Of a DNA stretch of 56,517 nucleotides, positions 9,087-18,662 are shown piece after piece. The stretch covers positions 1-56,517 of the forward strand of contig NZ_WRPK01000019.1 in assembly GCF_009755815.1 (NCBI RefSeq), read 5' to 3'. Made by a program: the position numbers and the translations under genes. Under the pieces are notes generated by a model that did no database searches, was not told the DNA's origin, and worked only from the letters and a program-made list of their open reading frames with translations. Within the stretch, counting starts at the first letter, position 1; each line of letters starts with the position of its first letter. This DNA is from Flavisphingomonas formosensis (GTDB lineage Bacteria > Pseudomonadota > Alphaproteobacteria > Sphingomonadales > Sphingomonadaceae).

Positions 9087-10037
9087 TCAGGCGCTGGCTT
9101 CGTCGAGGCGGGCGAGCTGCTCGGCGTTGAGCGTCAAATGCATCGCACCGATCAGTTCCTTGACCTGATCGAGGGACGTAGCGCTGGCAATCGGCGCCGT
9201 CACGGCCGGTTGCGCCGCGAGCCATGCCAGCGCGATCTGCGCCTGCGTAGCGCCGGTTTCGGCCGCGATCGCATCCAGCACCGCCAGCACCTTCGGGCCT
9301 CGGCCCGACAGATAGCCACCGAGGCGGCCGCCGCGGACCGACCGGCCGAGTTCTTCGGCCTTGCGATATTTGCCGGTGAGAAAGCCCGCCGCAAGGCCAT
9401 AATAAGGCAGTACGCCGACGTTCTCGACAAGGCAGAGCTGCTGCAACGGGCCTTCGAACTTCGCCCGCTCGAGAAGATTATAGTGGGGTTGCAGCACCGT
9501 GTAGGTCGCAAGGCCCCGTTCCTTGCCGACCGCCAACGCCGAGCCGAGCCGATCGGCGCTGAAGTTCGACGCCGCGATCGCACGCACCTTGCCAGTCGAA
9601 ACCAACCGATCGAACGCTTCCAGCACCGCGTCCTGCGGCACGTCGGCGTCGTCCTGATGTGCGTAATAGAGATCGATGCAGTCGGTGCCGAGTCGCCGCA
9701 GCGATGCCTCCGCCGCAGCCGCGATGCGGGCTGGTGCAAGACCCTTGCCGCCCTCGCCCGGCAGCATGCCGACCTTGGTAGCGATCAGCACGCCCTCGCG
9801 CGTGCCGCGGCGACGCAGCCATTCGCCGATCACGCTTTCCGATTCGCCGCCGGAATGCCCCGGCACCCAGGCGGAATAGACGTCGGCGGTGTCGACCATC
9901 GTGCCGCCGGCCCCGAAAAAGGCGTCTAGGATCGCAAAGCTCGTCGGCCGATCCGCCGTCCAGTCGAACACATTGCCGCCGAGCACCAGCGGTGGGGTCG
10001 CGAGCCCCGAGGAACCGAGCGGACGCAGATCGGCCAT
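9087..10037 (-). CDS. Aldo/keto reductase
   Basis: This is a cytoplasmic NADPH-dependent aldehyde/ketone reductase of 316 residues. The AKR tetrad is visible: Asp and Tyr in VDTADVYSAW, Lys in IATKVG and His in LYYAHQDD. The start at 10037 (MADLRPLG) is supported by an AGAGGAA ribosome binding site. Its stop directly abuts the end of the convergent regulator gene at 9086. A palindromic repeat element lies 18 bp upstream of the start codon. The substrate cannot be read from sequence. Confidence 0.88.
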   Translation of the reverse strand: MADLRPLGSSGLATPPLVLGGNVFDWTADRPTSFAILDAFFGAGGTMVDTADVYSAWVPGHSGGESESVIGEWLRRRGTREGVLIATKVGMLPGEGGKGLAPARIAAAAEASLRRLGTDCIDLYYAHQDDADVPQDAVLEAFDRLVSTGKVRAIAASNFSADRLGSALAVGKERGLATYTVLQPHYNLLERAKFEGPLQQLCLVENVGVLPYYGLAAGFLTGKYRKAEELGRSVRGGRLGGYLSGRGPKVLAVLDAIAAETGATQAQIALAWLAAQPAVTAPIASATSLDQVKELIGAMHLTLNAEQLARLDEASA

Positions 10038-10054
10038 GGCAATTTCCTCTTTCG

Positions 10055-10160
10055 CTAGAGCGTCGTGCGGAAAAATGGGAACCGGTTTTCCGCAGAAACT
10101 ATGCGACGGCAAGGGCTTAGAGCAAGCTGGGCGATTAACATATCGCCCAGCTTGCTCTAG
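10055..10160. repeat. Composite palindromic repeat bounded by CTAG
   Basis: The 106-bp element begins and ends with CTAG (10055-10058 and 10157-10160). Its left part contains TGCGGAAAA and TTTTCCGCA as inverted arms around GGGAACCGG, a pattern familiar from dispersed alphaproteobacterial palindromes. Its right part is a perfect 18-bp inverted repeat (10118-10135 and 10142-10159) with a 6-nt loop. The CTAG edges suggest a small element mobilised by an IS630-type transposase. No T-run follows either side, so it is not a standard terminator. Confidence 0.75.
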
Positions 10161-10198
10161 TGATCCGTCAGACCACTTATGATCGGGTCGTTAGCGGA

Positions 10199-11194
10199 TC
10201 AGGCGAATTCCTCCGTGCCGACCAGCGCCTGCATGGACGGCGTGTAGCGGCGGCCGAAGATCGTCTCGCGATTGATGGTCGCATCGAGCCGCGCAGCCAG
10301 ATCGTCGGTCATCACAACGTCCAGCGCGGCGAAATTCTCCTCGAGATGAGGGATTGAGGTCGTGCCGGGAATGGTGACGAGCGAGGGCTCGACGTGCAGC
10401 AACCAGGCGAGCGCAAGCTGGGCCGGCGTTTTGCCGACCTCCGCGGCGATCGCGCGGAACTGTCCGAAAGCCTCGAGGTTGCGGGAATAATTAGGCTCGA
10501 CGAAGCGCGGCATCTGATAGCGGATGTCGCCCTGCCTGAGATCCGCGGCCTGAGGCGTGCCGTCGGCAAGGAAGCCCCGGCCGACGGGCGAAAAGGCGAC
10601 GAAGGTGGTGCCGAGCTGGCGGCAGGCATCCAGCACCGCAATCTCGGGATTGCGCGTCCAGAGCGAATATTCGGTCTGCATGGCGGCAATGGGGTGCACG
10701 GCAGCCGCCCGGTGCAGCGTCTCGGCCGACATTTCGGAAAGCCCGATCGATCCGATCTTGCCCGTCTCGATGGCGCGGACGAGCGCGCCTACCGAATCCT
10801 CGATCGGCACCTGAGGATCCGGGCGGTGCAGATAATAGAGATCGATATGATCGAGACCGAGCCGCTGCAGGCTTTCGTCGATCACACGTGTCACCGTCTC
10901 AGGCCGGCAATCGATCACCCGCCGACCGCCTTCGCCGGAATGGATGCCGCACTTGGAGGCCAGGATGAATTGCTCGCGGCGCCCTTTCAGGGCCCGGCCG
11001 ATCAACGTCTCATTGTGTCCGATACCGTAAATGGAAGAGGTATCGAGGAAATCATATCCGAGATCGAGCGCGCGGTGCAGCAGCGTCTCCGCATCGGCTT
11101 CGGCCGGAGGTGCGCCATAGCCGCTGCTCAGCGACATGCAGCCGAGCCCGATGGGCACGACCTCGAACGGACCGACCTTGCGCTTCGCAACCAT
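10199..11194 (-). CDS. Aldo/keto reductase (YghZ/AKR13-like)
   Basis: The 331-residue protein starts MVAKRKVGPFEV and has the AKR tetrad: Asp and Tyr in LDTSSIYG, Lys in LASKCG and His in LYYLHRPD. The conserved PIGLGCMSLS N-terminus and the PGTTS near the C-terminus, which binds the NADPH phosphate, place it with the AKR13-type reductases. It lies on the same strand as the second AKR gene at 9087, but a 106-bp palindromic element separates them. The two proteins are not close copies of each other. Confidence 0.88.
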   Translation of the reverse strand: MVAKRKVGPFEVVPIGLGCMSLSSGYGAPPAEADAETLLHRALDLGYDFLDTSSIYGIGHNETLIGRALKGRREQFILASKCGIHSGEGGRRVIDCRPETVTRVIDESLQRLGLDHIDLYYLHRPDPQVPIEDSVGALVRAIETGKIGSIGLSEMSAETLHRAAAVHPIAAMQTEYSLWTRNPEIAVLDACRQLGTTFVAFSPVGRGFLADGTPQAADLRQGDIRYQMPRFVEPNYSRNLEAFGQFRAIAAEVGKTPAQLALAWLLHVEPSLVTIPGTTSIPHLEENFAALDVVMTDDLAARLDATINRETIFGRRYTPSMQALVGTEEFA

Positions 11195-11302
11195 ATCGAT
11201 GCTCCCATGCCGGCAGCGGCGCAGCGGGACGATGGGCGGCGCCCGATCCGGTAATATCGGTTTACGCCGCCCGGGGATGCCGGACGGCGTCAGGATCACT
11301 GA

Positions 11303-11968
11303 TCAGCGGACCCGCGGGCCGCCGAATGGCAGCGGCGGCGGCGGCCGGCGATCACGGCGCGGAAGCTGGGCCTGATAGGCGCTCGCACAATGATCGAGGC
11401 AATAAGGGAAACCGGGATTGACCGGTCTGCCGCAGAAATGGAAATCCGGCTCGCCCGGATGGCCGAGCGGCCATTTGCAGATCTTGTCGTTGAGATCGAG
11501 CAGGCTCGTCTTTCCGGCAATGTCCGCCGAGGGCTTGGCCGGCACGAGCCGGCGCGGCGGGGCGGGCGGTATCGGGGACTGCTGTTCGCCAGGCGCCTGG
11601 CGCTGAAAGCCGCCCGGACCGATCGAACGGACCACGGGTTGCGGTGTAGCCGGCGCCGCCTCGACCGGAGCGGCATCCTCGGCGACTTCCTTCTTTTCGA
11701 CCACCGTGGCCGGCGCGGGCGCCGCGGCGGGGATCGGCGCGGGCGGCGGGGCTGCTTCTACCTTCGGCGGCGCAGGCGGCGCAGTCTCGGCCGTGCTGGC
11801 CTCGCCGGCCTTCACCGGCGACGGTCGCGATTCGAGCCCGAGCCGGTGCGCCTTGCCGATCACGGCGTTGCGGCTGACGCCACCCAGCTCTTCGGCGATC
11901 TGACTCGCCGTCATGCCCTGCCCCCAGAGCGTCTTGAGCCGGTTGATGCGTTCCTCGGTCCAGGACAT
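11303..11968 (-). CDS. gcrA: Cell-cycle regulator GcrA
   Basis: GcrA is an alphaproteobacterial transcription factor that works with sigma-70 at promoters methylated at GANTC by CcrM and so times cell-cycle genes. The 221-residue protein has the family N-terminus MSWTEERINRLKTLW, an NAVIGKAHRLGL recognition region, a long Ala/Pro-rich linker and a C-terminal block with CKWPLG, FCGRP and CLDHCASAY that is typical of GcrA. The linker is longer than in the Caulobacter protein. It is transcribed divergently from the ABC-2 permease gene. Confidence 0.93.
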   Translation of the reverse strand: MSWTEERINRLKTLWGQGMTASQIAEELGGVSRNAVIGKAHRLGLESRPSPVKAGEASTAETAPPAPPKVEAAPPPAPIPAAAPAPATVVEKKEVAEDAAPVEAAPATPQPVVRSIGPGGFQRQAPGEQQSPIPPAPPRRLVPAKPSADIAGKTSLLDLNDKICKWPLGHPGEPDFHFCGRPVNPGFPYCLDHCASAYQAQLPRRDRRPPPPLPFGGPRVR

Positions 11969-12033
11969 GTAGTTTCCTCAATCCATTCGTCACGGCTTGC
12001 AGGCCGAGCCGGTAGCCGATAGGCGATCCGGAC

Positions 12034-12870
12034 ATGAACGGCCAGTCTTCAAATGATACGCTTTCCAACCCTGGAACGCCGGTTCTCGCGATCGTCAACT
12101 GGGAAGGGCTGCGCACCCTCTATGTGAAGGAGGTGCGGCGTTTCTTCAAGGTGCAGCTCCAGACGATCTGGGCGCCGGCGATCACGACGCTGCTTTTCCT
12201 CGTCATCTTCACCGTGGCTCTCGGCGCGCGCTCCGACGTGCATGTCGGAGGCGAAACCGTCCATTTTGCCGATTTCGTCGCGCCCGGCCTCATCATCATG
12301 GGTATGATGCAGAATGCCTTCGCCAATGCGAGCTTCTCGCTCCTGGTCGGCAAGATGCAGGGCACGATCGTCGATTATCTGATGCCGCCGCTCTCCACCG
12401 CGGAGTTGCTCGCCGCGCTCGTCGGCGCGGCGATGACGCGAGCCGCACTGGTCGGACTCGCAGTATGGCTGGCGATGTTATTGTGGCCGGGCGTGCACGT
12501 CACCCCCGCGCATCTCTGGGCGGTATTGTGGTTCGGGCTGATGGGATCGGCGCTGCTCTCCTTCCTCGGCATCCTCACCTCGATCTGGGCCGAGAAGTTC
12601 GATCACGCCGCGGCGGTGACCAATTTCGTCGTGCAGCCGCTGTCGCTCCTCTCCGGCACCTTCTATTCGGTCGAGAAGCTGCATGGCAGCTTCCAGGCGA
12701 TCAGCCACGCAAACCCGTTCTTCTACGTGATCTCGGGCTTCCGCTACGGTTTCCTCGGCGTGTCCGACTCGCCAGTGGTGACCGGCGCGTTGGTGCTGCT
12801 CGGCGTGAATCTGGTGCTCGGCTGGCTGTGCTACGTGCTGCTGGCGCGCGGCTGGAAACTCAAGAACTGA
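12034..12870 (+). CDS. ABC-2 type transporter permease
   Basis: The 278-residue inner-membrane protein has about six transmembrane segments after a cytoplasmic N-terminus. The PPLSTAELLAAL, LSGTFYSVEKL and ISHANPFFYVISGFRYGFLG segments are characteristic of the ABC-2 family that includes polysaccharide and drug exporters (YadH/NodJ type). No ATP-binding subunit is adjacent, so the partner ATPase must be encoded elsewhere. The intergenic stretch 12871-13058 shows no gene. Confidence 0.88.
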   Translation: MNGQSSNDTLSNPGTPVLAIVNWEGLRTLYVKEVRRFFKVQLQTIWAPAITTLLFLVIFTVALGARSDVHVGGETVHFADFVAPGLIIMGMMQNAFANASFSLLVGKMQGTIVDYLMPPLSTAELLAALVGAAMTRAALVGLAVWLAMLLWPGVHVTPAHLWAVLWFGLMGSALLSFLGILTSIWAEKFDHAAAVTNFVVQPLSLLSGTFYSVEKLHGSFQAISHANPFFYVISGFRYGFLGVSDSPVVTGALVLLGVNLVLGWLCYVLLARGWKLKN

Positions 12871-13058
12871 GCGGCCGCACCCGGTCAGGCCTCGAGGGGG
12901 ACGAAGCGATTCCCCCTACTGGACGGAGATCCGGCTGGCTCCGCCGCGCCATTTCCGTTTTTTGTCTTTCAAGCGAATATGATCGGATATTTGCGAGAAG
13001 CCGAAACCGCTTGATTCGGCGATGTGCAATCCGCGCGTTATCGGCTGGGGGGCCCGGA

Positions 13059-13409
13059 ATGAAAATCAAGGTCATCGCATGCGGGGCGATAGGCTCCGCC
13101 ATGATAGCTCTTTCGGCTCCGGCGTATGCAGAAGCGGATGCAAAGGATTTCCTGGCCGAGATCGACAAGGGATCTGAGCTTCATCTCCAGATATTGAACG
13201 CCTATGCGAACGGCATAAGCTGGGCCAACACGGTTCTGGCATCAAAGGACCGAACAAAATTATATTGCCCGCCCAGCAAGCTCGCCATCACACCCGAACA
13301 AAATGCCGCGATACTTCGCGATTACATCAGGGACGAGCCCTCCGTGGCGTCCGCCCCCGCCGGCCTTGCCATGCTTGCCGCGCTTCAGGCCACGTTCCCC
13401 TGCAAATGA
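13059..13409 (+). CDS. Rap1a/Tai-like small exported protein
   Basis: The 116-residue product starts at the ATG at 13059 and has a signal peptide (cleavage after APAYA, about residue 24). The mature part ends LAALQATFPCK, with two cysteines and a LYCPPS...ILRDYIRDEP pattern. This resembles the Rap1a/Tai family of periplasmic proteins, first described as immunity proteins for type VI amidase effectors. No effector or secretion gene is near it, so an immunity role is not supported here. It may be a housekeeping relative. Confidence 0.5.
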   Translation: MKIKVIACGAIGSAMIALSAPAYAEADAKDFLAEIDKGSELHLQILNAYANGISWANTVLASKDRTKLYCPPSKLAITPEQNAAILRDYIRDEPSVASAPAGLAMLAALQATFPCK

Positions 13410-13564
13410 CGAAACAGCGTACCGTTGCCGACAAACGACAATAGCGCATCGCCCGGCGAGAGGCTGCCGCCCGTTGGCGGTCGGAAGAAGCAGGGGTGCC
13501 CGACAAGCGGCGGAATCGCGGGGGTTGCCCCCGGTCCGCGCTGGCGGTAAAAGCCGGCTCCGCT

Positions 13565-13590
13565 AAGGCGGCCGTTCGGGCCGCCTTTTT
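13565..13590 (+). terminator. Terminator hairpin upstream of argD
   Basis: GGCGGCC at 13567-13573 pairs with GGCCGCC at 13579-13585 around a GTTCG loop and is followed by five T. It lies 155 bp beyond the upstream small gene and 48 bp before the argD start. It may end the upstream transcript or act as an attenuator in the argD leader. The rest of 13410-13638 is GC-rich with small hairpins; I recognise no riboswitch class in it. Confidence 0.75.
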
Positions 13591-13638
13591 GCGTTTCTGG
13601 AGTCGATTTTTTCTCGAAGCGAAAGAGGAGCAGTTCCG

Positions 13639-14829
13639 ATGGCCATCACCCCGCTCATGCCCGTCTATCCGCGGTGCGGCGTGCGGCCGGTGCGAGGCGA
13701 GGGCTGCTATCTGATCGGCGAGCGCGGCGAGCGTTATCTGGATTTCGCAGCGGGCATCGCAGTCAACGCGCTCGGCCATTCGAACGCGCATCTGATCGGT
13801 GCCATCCAGAAGCAGGCGGCAACCCTGATGCACGTCTCCAACCTCTATGGCAGCCCGCAGGGCGAGCATTTCGCGCAGCGGCTGGTGGACGCCACCTTCG
13901 CCGACACGGTGTTCTTCACCAATTCCGGAGCTGAGGCTGTGGAGTGCGCGATCAAGACGGCGCGCCGCTATCATTACGCGCAGGGCCGGCCCGAGCGGCA
14001 CACGCTGATCACCTTCGCCAACGCCTTCCACGGCCGCACGCTCGGCACCATCTCGGCTACCAACCAGCCGAAGATGCGTGATGGTTTCGAGCCACTGCTG
14101 CCGGGTTTCCAGGTGGTGCCGTTCAACGACCTCGCCGCCGCCGAAGCCGCGATCGATGAGGAGACCGCCGGCTTCCTAGTGGAGCCGGTGCAGGGTGAAG
14201 GCGGCATGACGCCCTCCACTCCCGAATTCCTCAAGGGGCTGCGCGCGCTAGCCGACCGGCACGGCCTGCTTCTAGTGCTGGACGAGGTGCAATGCGGTTA
14301 TGGCCGCACGGGCGCCTTCTTCGCGCATGAGCATTATGGCATCACGCCCGATATCATGGCCGTGGCCAAGGGCATCGGCGGCGGCTTTCCGCTCGGCGCC
14401 TGCCTTGCGACTGAGAAGGCAGCGCAGGGTATGGTGATCGGTACTCATGGCTCTACCTATGGCGGCAACCCGCTGGCGATGGCGGCCGGCGAAGCCGTGC
14501 TCGATGTGATCCTGGAACCCGGTTTCCTGCAGAATGTCACGCGGACGGGCGAGCGTTTGCGCCAGGCGCTCGAACAAATGATACCCAATCACGAAGCGAT
14601 CTTCGAGGACGTGCGCGGCCTTGGCCTGATGCAGGGCATCAAACTGAAGGTCGACAACCGGGCTTTCGTCGCCCATTTGCGCAACAATCACGGCCTGCTG
14701 ACCGTGGCCGCCGGCGACAATGTGGTGCGCGTGCTGCCGCCGCTGATCATCGACGAGAGCCACATCGCCGAATGCGTCGAAAAGCTGAGTGCGGGAGCGC
14801 GGGACTTCACCGTCCCCGAGCCGGCATGA
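13639..14829 (+). CDS. argD: Acetylornithine aminotransferase
   Basis: ArgD transfers the amino group from glutamate to N-acetylglutamate semialdehyde in arginine synthesis and often also serves lysine synthesis. The 396-residue class III aminotransferase shows [17 protein letters not shown] (cofactor phosphate region), [12 protein letters not shown] (Asp contacting the pyridine ring) and AVAKGIGGG with the PLP lysine. GAAAGAGGAG precedes the ATG at 13639. It is followed by argF, with a possible ATGA overlap, so the two form an arginine operon. Confidence 0.94.
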   Translation: MAITPLMPVYPRCGVRPVRGEGCYLIGERGERYLDFAAGIAVNALGHSNAHLIGAIQKQAATLMHVSNLYGSPQGEHFAQRLVDATFADTVFFTNSGAEAVECAIKTARRYHYAQGRPERHTLITFANAFHGRTLGTISATNQPKMRDGFEPLLPGFQVVPFNDLAAAEAAIDEETAGFLVEPVQGEGGMTPSTPEFLKGLRALADRHGLLLVLDEVQCGYGRTGAFFAHEHYGITPDIMAVAKGIGGGFPLGACLATEKAAQGMVIGTHGSTYGGNPLAMAAGEAVLDVILEPGFLQNVTRTGERLRQALEQMIPNHEAIFEDVRGLGLMQGIKLKVDNRAFVAHLRNNHGLLTVAAGDNVVRVLPPLIIDESHIAECVEKLSAGARDFTVPEPA

Positions 14830-14864
14830 GCACCGTCCTCAATCTCCGGGCCCCGGGAGGCCAA

Positions 14865-15806
14865 ATGGCAGACTATCGTCACTTCATCGATCTCGCCGAC
14901 GCGGGCGGCGATGCGATTGCCGCTATGCTCGAGGAGGCCCTGACCCGCAAGGAGGCCCGCGCGGGCTGGGCCAAGGGCAAGGCGGATGCCGACGCGCCGC
15001 TCGCCGGCCGTACGCTCGCGATGATCTTCGAGAAGAATTCGACGCGCACCCGTGTCTCGTTCGACATGGCGATGCGCCAGCTCGGCGGCAGCACGATCGT
15101 GATGGACTCCGGCTCGATGCAGCTCGGCCGCGGCGAGACCATCGCCGATACGGCGCGCGTGCTCAGCCGCTATGTCGACGCGATCATGATCCGCACCGAC
15201 GATCATGCCAAGATCCTCGAAATGGCGAAGCATGCCACCGTGCCGGTGATCAATGGCCTCACCGATCACAGCCATCCCTGCCAGATCATGGCGGACCTGA
15301 TGACGGTTATCGAGCGCGGCAAGTCGCTGCCGGGCCTCGCCTGGGCCTGGCTCGGCGACGGCAACAACGTGTTGCATTCGATCATCGAGGCGGCCAGCCT
15401 CATGCATTTCAGCGTGCGTGTTGGCTGTCCCGCCGGATACGATCCGTCGATCGAGGTGCTGGAGGCCGCCGCGAAGCGAGGTGCCACCGTACAGATCATG
15501 CGTGATCCGGCACGCGCCGTGATGGATGCTGATGTGGTGGTGACCGATACCTGGGTGTCGATGGGCCAGCCCCATGCCGAGGAGAAGCTCGCGGCGATGG
15601 CGCCCTATCAGGTCAATGCCGCGCTGATGGGCAAGGCCGCGCCCGAAGCCGTCTTCCTGCACTGCCTGCCCGCCCATCGCGGCGAGGAAGCCACCGACGA
15701 AGTGCTGGACGGACCGCAGTCGGCGATCTGGGACGAGGCGGAGAATCGCCTGCATGCCCAGAAGGCGATCCTGCTCTGGTGCTTGGGCGGCCTGTCCGGC
15801 GAATGA
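14865..15806 (+). CDS. argF: Ornithine carbamoyltransferase
   Basis: ArgF makes citrulline from ornithine and carbamoyl phosphate. The 313-residue protein has the carbamoyl-phosphate loop STRTRVSFD, the HPCQ motif and the ornithine-binding HCLPAHRG. I chose the ATG at 14865 ([10 protein letters not shown]) because GGGAGG lies five bases upstream and because family members usually start this close to the RHF block. An alternative ATG at 14826 overlaps the argD stop but lacks a good ribosome binding site. Confidence 0.94.
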   Translation: MADYRHFIDLADAGGDAIAAMLEEALTRKEARAGWAKGKADADAPLAGRTLAMIFEKNSTRTRVSFDMAMRQLGGSTIVMDSGSMQLGRGETIADTARVLSRYVDAIMIRTDDHAKILEMAKHATVPVINGLTDHSHPCQIMADLMTVIERGKSLPGLAWAWLGDGNNVLHSIIEAASLMHFSVRVGCPAGYDPSIEVLEAAAKRGATVQIMRDPARAVMDADVVVTDTWVSMGQPHAEEKLAAMAPYQVNAALMGKAAPEAVFLHCLPAHRGEEATDEVLDGPQSAIWDEAENRLHAQKAILLWCLGGLSGE

Positions 15807-15989
15807 GACGCGTCCCGCCGGCCGGCTCACTCCGGCCAGCGGCAGCATGCCGCGGGGAGGCGCGCAGTGTGTCGGGACTTGAAATAGAGGGCCGTCGTGC
15901 TGACCTTATTTTTGTCCCCACACCCCAGCATAGCCACGCGGCGCATGGTGCGCAGTGGTCCCTGAAGCGAGTTCAGGGGATGAGGAAAT

Positions 15990-16925
15990 ATGACTGACAG
16001 CTCCAACGGCAATGGCAACGGTCACGGCACCGCATTCGTTCTGCATGTCGACGAGGTGCTCGGCTTCACCATCCCGACACGACATGCGCGCGGTCGCGCG
16101 GTGCGGCTCGGCCCGGTTCTCGATGCGATATTGGTCAACCATGGCTATCCGCTGGCAATCGAGCGGCTGCTGGCCGAAGCGCTGACCCTGACCGCGCTGC
16201 TCGGCTCGACGCTCAAGGATGCTGGCGGCCAGCTCACTGTCCAGGCCCAGACTCAAGGCGGCGTCGTCGATCTGCTCGTCTGCGATTATCGCGGCGGCGA
16301 AATGCGCGGCTATGTTAAGCACGACCCGGACCGGCTGGCCGAGGCGCCGACCGATCCCTCGCTGTTCGCGCTGTTCGGCAAGGGCTATCTCGCCATCACC
16401 TTCGATCAGGCGGTTTCCGGCGAGCGTTATCAGGGCATCGTTCCGCTCGAAGGCGGCTCGCTGGCCGAGGCTGCGGAAAGCTATTTTAGCCAGTCCGAAC
16501 AGATTCCGAGCCTGGTGCGTCTTGCCGTGGCATCGCGCGGCCCGGAAGGCCACGTCGCCGGTGGCATGCTGATCCAGCATCTCGCGGAGGGCGAGGAAGG
16601 CCGCGAGCGGCTGCACACGCGGCTCGACCATCCCGAATGGGAGCATGTCCACGCGCTTGGCAACACGATCACGCCCGAAGAACTGACCGATCCGACGCTG
16701 CCGCTCGAGACCATCGTCTGGCGCCTGTTCCATGAGGAAGGCGAGGTCCGTGTATTGCCGCTCTCCTCCCTCGCGCGCGGCTGCCGCTGCAGCCCAGAGC
16801 ATATCCGCAGCGTGCTGGAGCGCTTTCCGCAAGAGGAGCGCGCGGAAATGGCCGACGAAGACGGAATCGTCCGGGTCGACTGCGCATTTTGCGCCCGCAG
16901 CTTTCCCGTTTCGCTGGATGTGTGA
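15990..16925 (+). CDS. hslO: Hsp33 redox-regulated chaperone
   Basis: Hsp33 is a cytoplasmic holdase that is switched on when its zinc-binding cysteines are oxidised. The 311-residue protein carries the C-terminal redox switch as CRC followed by 30 residues and CAFC, which matches the family CXC-X(27-32)-CXXC pattern. The N-terminal core with ALTLTALLGSTLK and the dimer region are present. It follows argF by about 180 bp, and the argD-argF-hslO order is common in sphingomonads. Confidence 0.93.
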   Translation: MTDSSNGNGNGHGTAFVLHVDEVLGFTIPTRHARGRAVRLGPVLDAILVNHGYPLAIERLLAEALTLTALLGSTLKDAGGQLTVQAQTQGGVVDLLVCDYRGGEMRGYVKHDPDRLAEAPTDPSLFALFGKGYLAITFDQAVSGERYQGIVPLEGGSLAEAAESYFSQSEQIPSLVRLAVASRGPEGHVAGGMLIQHLAEGEEGRERLHTRLDHPEWEHVHALGNTITPEELTDPTLPLETIVWRLFHEEGEVRVLPLSSLARGCRCSPEHIRSVLERFPQEERAEMADEDGIVRVDCAFCARSFPVSLDV

Positions 16926-17070
16926 CGACGATCACCCTTCCGGAGAGTCGCCCCGCGGTAACATGCCTGCTATAGGCGACGAGTCGTTGGCGTAGTGGGG
17001 ACGCCGCCGCGGCAGTGGTAACGCCGTTGCCAGACGCGAGGGATCGCGTGGCTGTGGAGAGAGACGACAA

Positions 17071-17496
17071 ATGCGAATCGTGAACGCCTTGCGAGGTTCG
17101 GCCTACGCCTTGTGCCTGATTTCTGGCGTTGCCTATGCTGATGTCGCCCCCCTGACGGCGCTGAGTGACGTACGTCCTGGCCAATGGCAACTTCGCGAGA
17201 TCGGCGCACCCCTGGCGAGCGCGCAGTCGCTATGCGTACCCAACGCCTACGCGCTGATGCAATTGCGCCATGCCGGCGCAAGCTGCACCCGCCTGGTGAT
17301 CAACAACGGCAAGGAAGACGCTACGGTGCAGTATAGCTGCCCGCACGCGGGCTGGGGCAGGACGTCCATCCATGTCGAGACGTCCGAACTCGTCCGCATC
17401 GATACGCAGGGCATCGCCGACAACGCACCGTTCGAGGCGGCGATCGAAGGTCGCCGTACCGGCGAGTGTTCGGGCAACAAAATCGGCGCACGCTGA
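17071..17496 (+). CDS. Small exported protein, DUF3617-like
   Basis: The 141-residue product has a signal peptide (cleavage near GVAYA, about residue 23). It continues with VRPGQWQLREIG, a CVPNA, CTRLVI and CPHAGWG series of cysteines, and a terminal GRRTGEC. The GxW start followed by paired Cys and a final GEC is the layout of DUF3617 proteins, which are small periplasmic proteins of unknown function. The match is only by pattern. It is monocistronic, with a hairpin 30 bp downstream. Confidence 0.5.
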   Translation: MRIVNALRGSAYALCLISGVAYADVAPLTALSDVRPGQWQLREIGAPLASAQSLCVPNAYALMQLRHAGASCTRLVINNGKEDATVQYSCPHAGWGRTSIHVETSELVRIDTQGIADNAPFEAAIEGRRTGECSGNKIGAR

Positions 17497-17527
17497 TCCC
17501 AGGGTGCCGGCGTTGAAGAACGAAGAA

Positions 17528-17553
17528 AAGGGGCCGCCATGTGACGGCCCCTT
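17528..17553. terminator. Bidirectional terminator between convergent genes
   Basis: AAGGGGCCG at 17528-17536 pairs with CGGCCCCTT at 17545-17553 around an 8-nt loop. A short T-rich tail is present on the minus strand (TTTTCTT), and the stem itself ends in TT on the plus strand. It lies between the convergent genes ending at 17496 and 17575. Confidence 0.65.
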
Positions 17554-17574
17554 CCCTGCGCGCCCACGGCCAGC

Positions 17575-18432
17575 TCAGTACGTACCCGAAAAGCTCCGGT
17601 TGAGGTAGTGCGGGCCGTCCGAGGAATCCTCGTCATCCCGCAACCATCGTGCTCGGCTCGAGCTGCGTTCTTCGTCTTTCCAATGGGCGATCGCTTGATC
17701 TGCCGTCTTGGAGACATGGACTTTCTCATCCACCCGGTCGATCCAGGACAGCGGGATCGAATGGTGATGACCACCAGCGGATTGATCATTCTTGGTCAGA
17801 ATGATCCGTTCGTCCCGTACTTTGTCGACCGTGCCGATATGCTTGCCGTCGGAGCCGATCACCTCCTGATGCTCCTTCACGCGATCGAGCGCGGTGCGCT
17901 TCTCCTGGCGGCTGGAGCGCCATGTGCCGAAATCGGAATCGAACCGCGATTGGTTTTCTTTCCGATAGGCGTCGTAATCACGGTCATATTCCGCCATCTG
18001 GCGATCGCGCCATTCGCGATAATGTGGATCGGCGTAAGAGCGCGAGCCGCGATCCCGAGGCAGGTCGGAACGATAGGAGCCGCCCAACCCAAAGCCGCCA
18101 GGGCCGGCACGATAGCGTCCGCGATCATCGTCCCATTCGCGCCCATAGCGCTCATCATATCGCGCATCGTAACGCCGCCGCCGTTCGGCCTCCTCGTCGC
18201 CGAACCAGGATCTCACTTCGTCTCCGGCCCGATCGAAAAAGCCGCGCTCGTCATACTCATAGTCGGCGGGCGGACGATCGAAGCGGTCGGGACGGTCGTA
18301 ACGGTCCTGCCGATCATAATAGCCGTATGTGCGTCGAGAACGGTCACTGTCATACTCGCGCGGGCGAGAGCCATATCCGTAGCCATAGCCCCGATCGCGG
18401 TCGAACCGGCGATCATTGCGCTCATAACCCAT
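17575..18432 (-). CDS. DUF2171-domain protein with Arg/Asp/Tyr-rich N-terminus
   Basis: The 285-residue protein starts MGYERNDRRFDRDRGY and is low-complexity, rich in Arg, Asp, Tyr and Gly, for about 180 residues. A compact C-terminal domain follows (KEHQEVIGSDGKHIGTVDKV to VHVSKTADQAIAHW). That C-terminal domain is DUF2171, a PRC-barrel-like fold of unknown role that often appears in stress proteins. GGAGG precedes the start at 18432. The upstream stretch to the tRNA (18433-18662) shows no gene. Confidence 0.75.
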   Translation of the reverse strand: MGYERNDRRFDRDRGYGYGYGSRPREYDSDRSRRTYGYYDRQDRYDRPDRFDRPPADYEYDERGFFDRAGDEVRSWFGDEEAERRRRYDARYDERYGREWDDDRGRYRAGPGGFGLGGSYRSDLPRDRGSRSYADPHYREWRDRQMAEYDRDYDAYRKENQSRFDSDFGTWRSSRQEKRTALDRVKEHQEVIGSDGKHIGTVDKVRDERIILTKNDQSAGGHHHSIPLSWIDRVDEKVHVSKTADQAIAHWKDEERSSSRARWLRDDEDSSDGPHYLNRSFSGTY

Positions 18433-18662
18433 CGGAACCTCCTGGATTTTTCTGAACGGGATTGCGCCGCAGGAAAGGGGGAAACCGCTGCGCAATCCCA
18501 TGAAAAAAACAAATGAATCCAAACGCCGTTCCGAGTCGCAGAGGATCAGGACGCACGCGTGGAGCGCTCTATCTCCCCGCCGACGAAACGAATTGGGAAT
18601 AGATGCAATTGACCCGTTGCATCCCACCAAAGCTCCCGTTAAAGGGGCGCCTCCGAAGGTGC

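Noticed and set aside
13059-13409. Immunity protein of a type VI secretion effector
   Set aside because: No effector or secretion gene is nearby; only a loose family resemblance supports it.
13430-13600. SRP RNA or a known riboswitch before argD
   Set aside because: A GGAAGAAGCAG stretch looks like part of the SRP RNA, but the conserved flanking GGTCAGG is missing and no riboswitch consensus fits.
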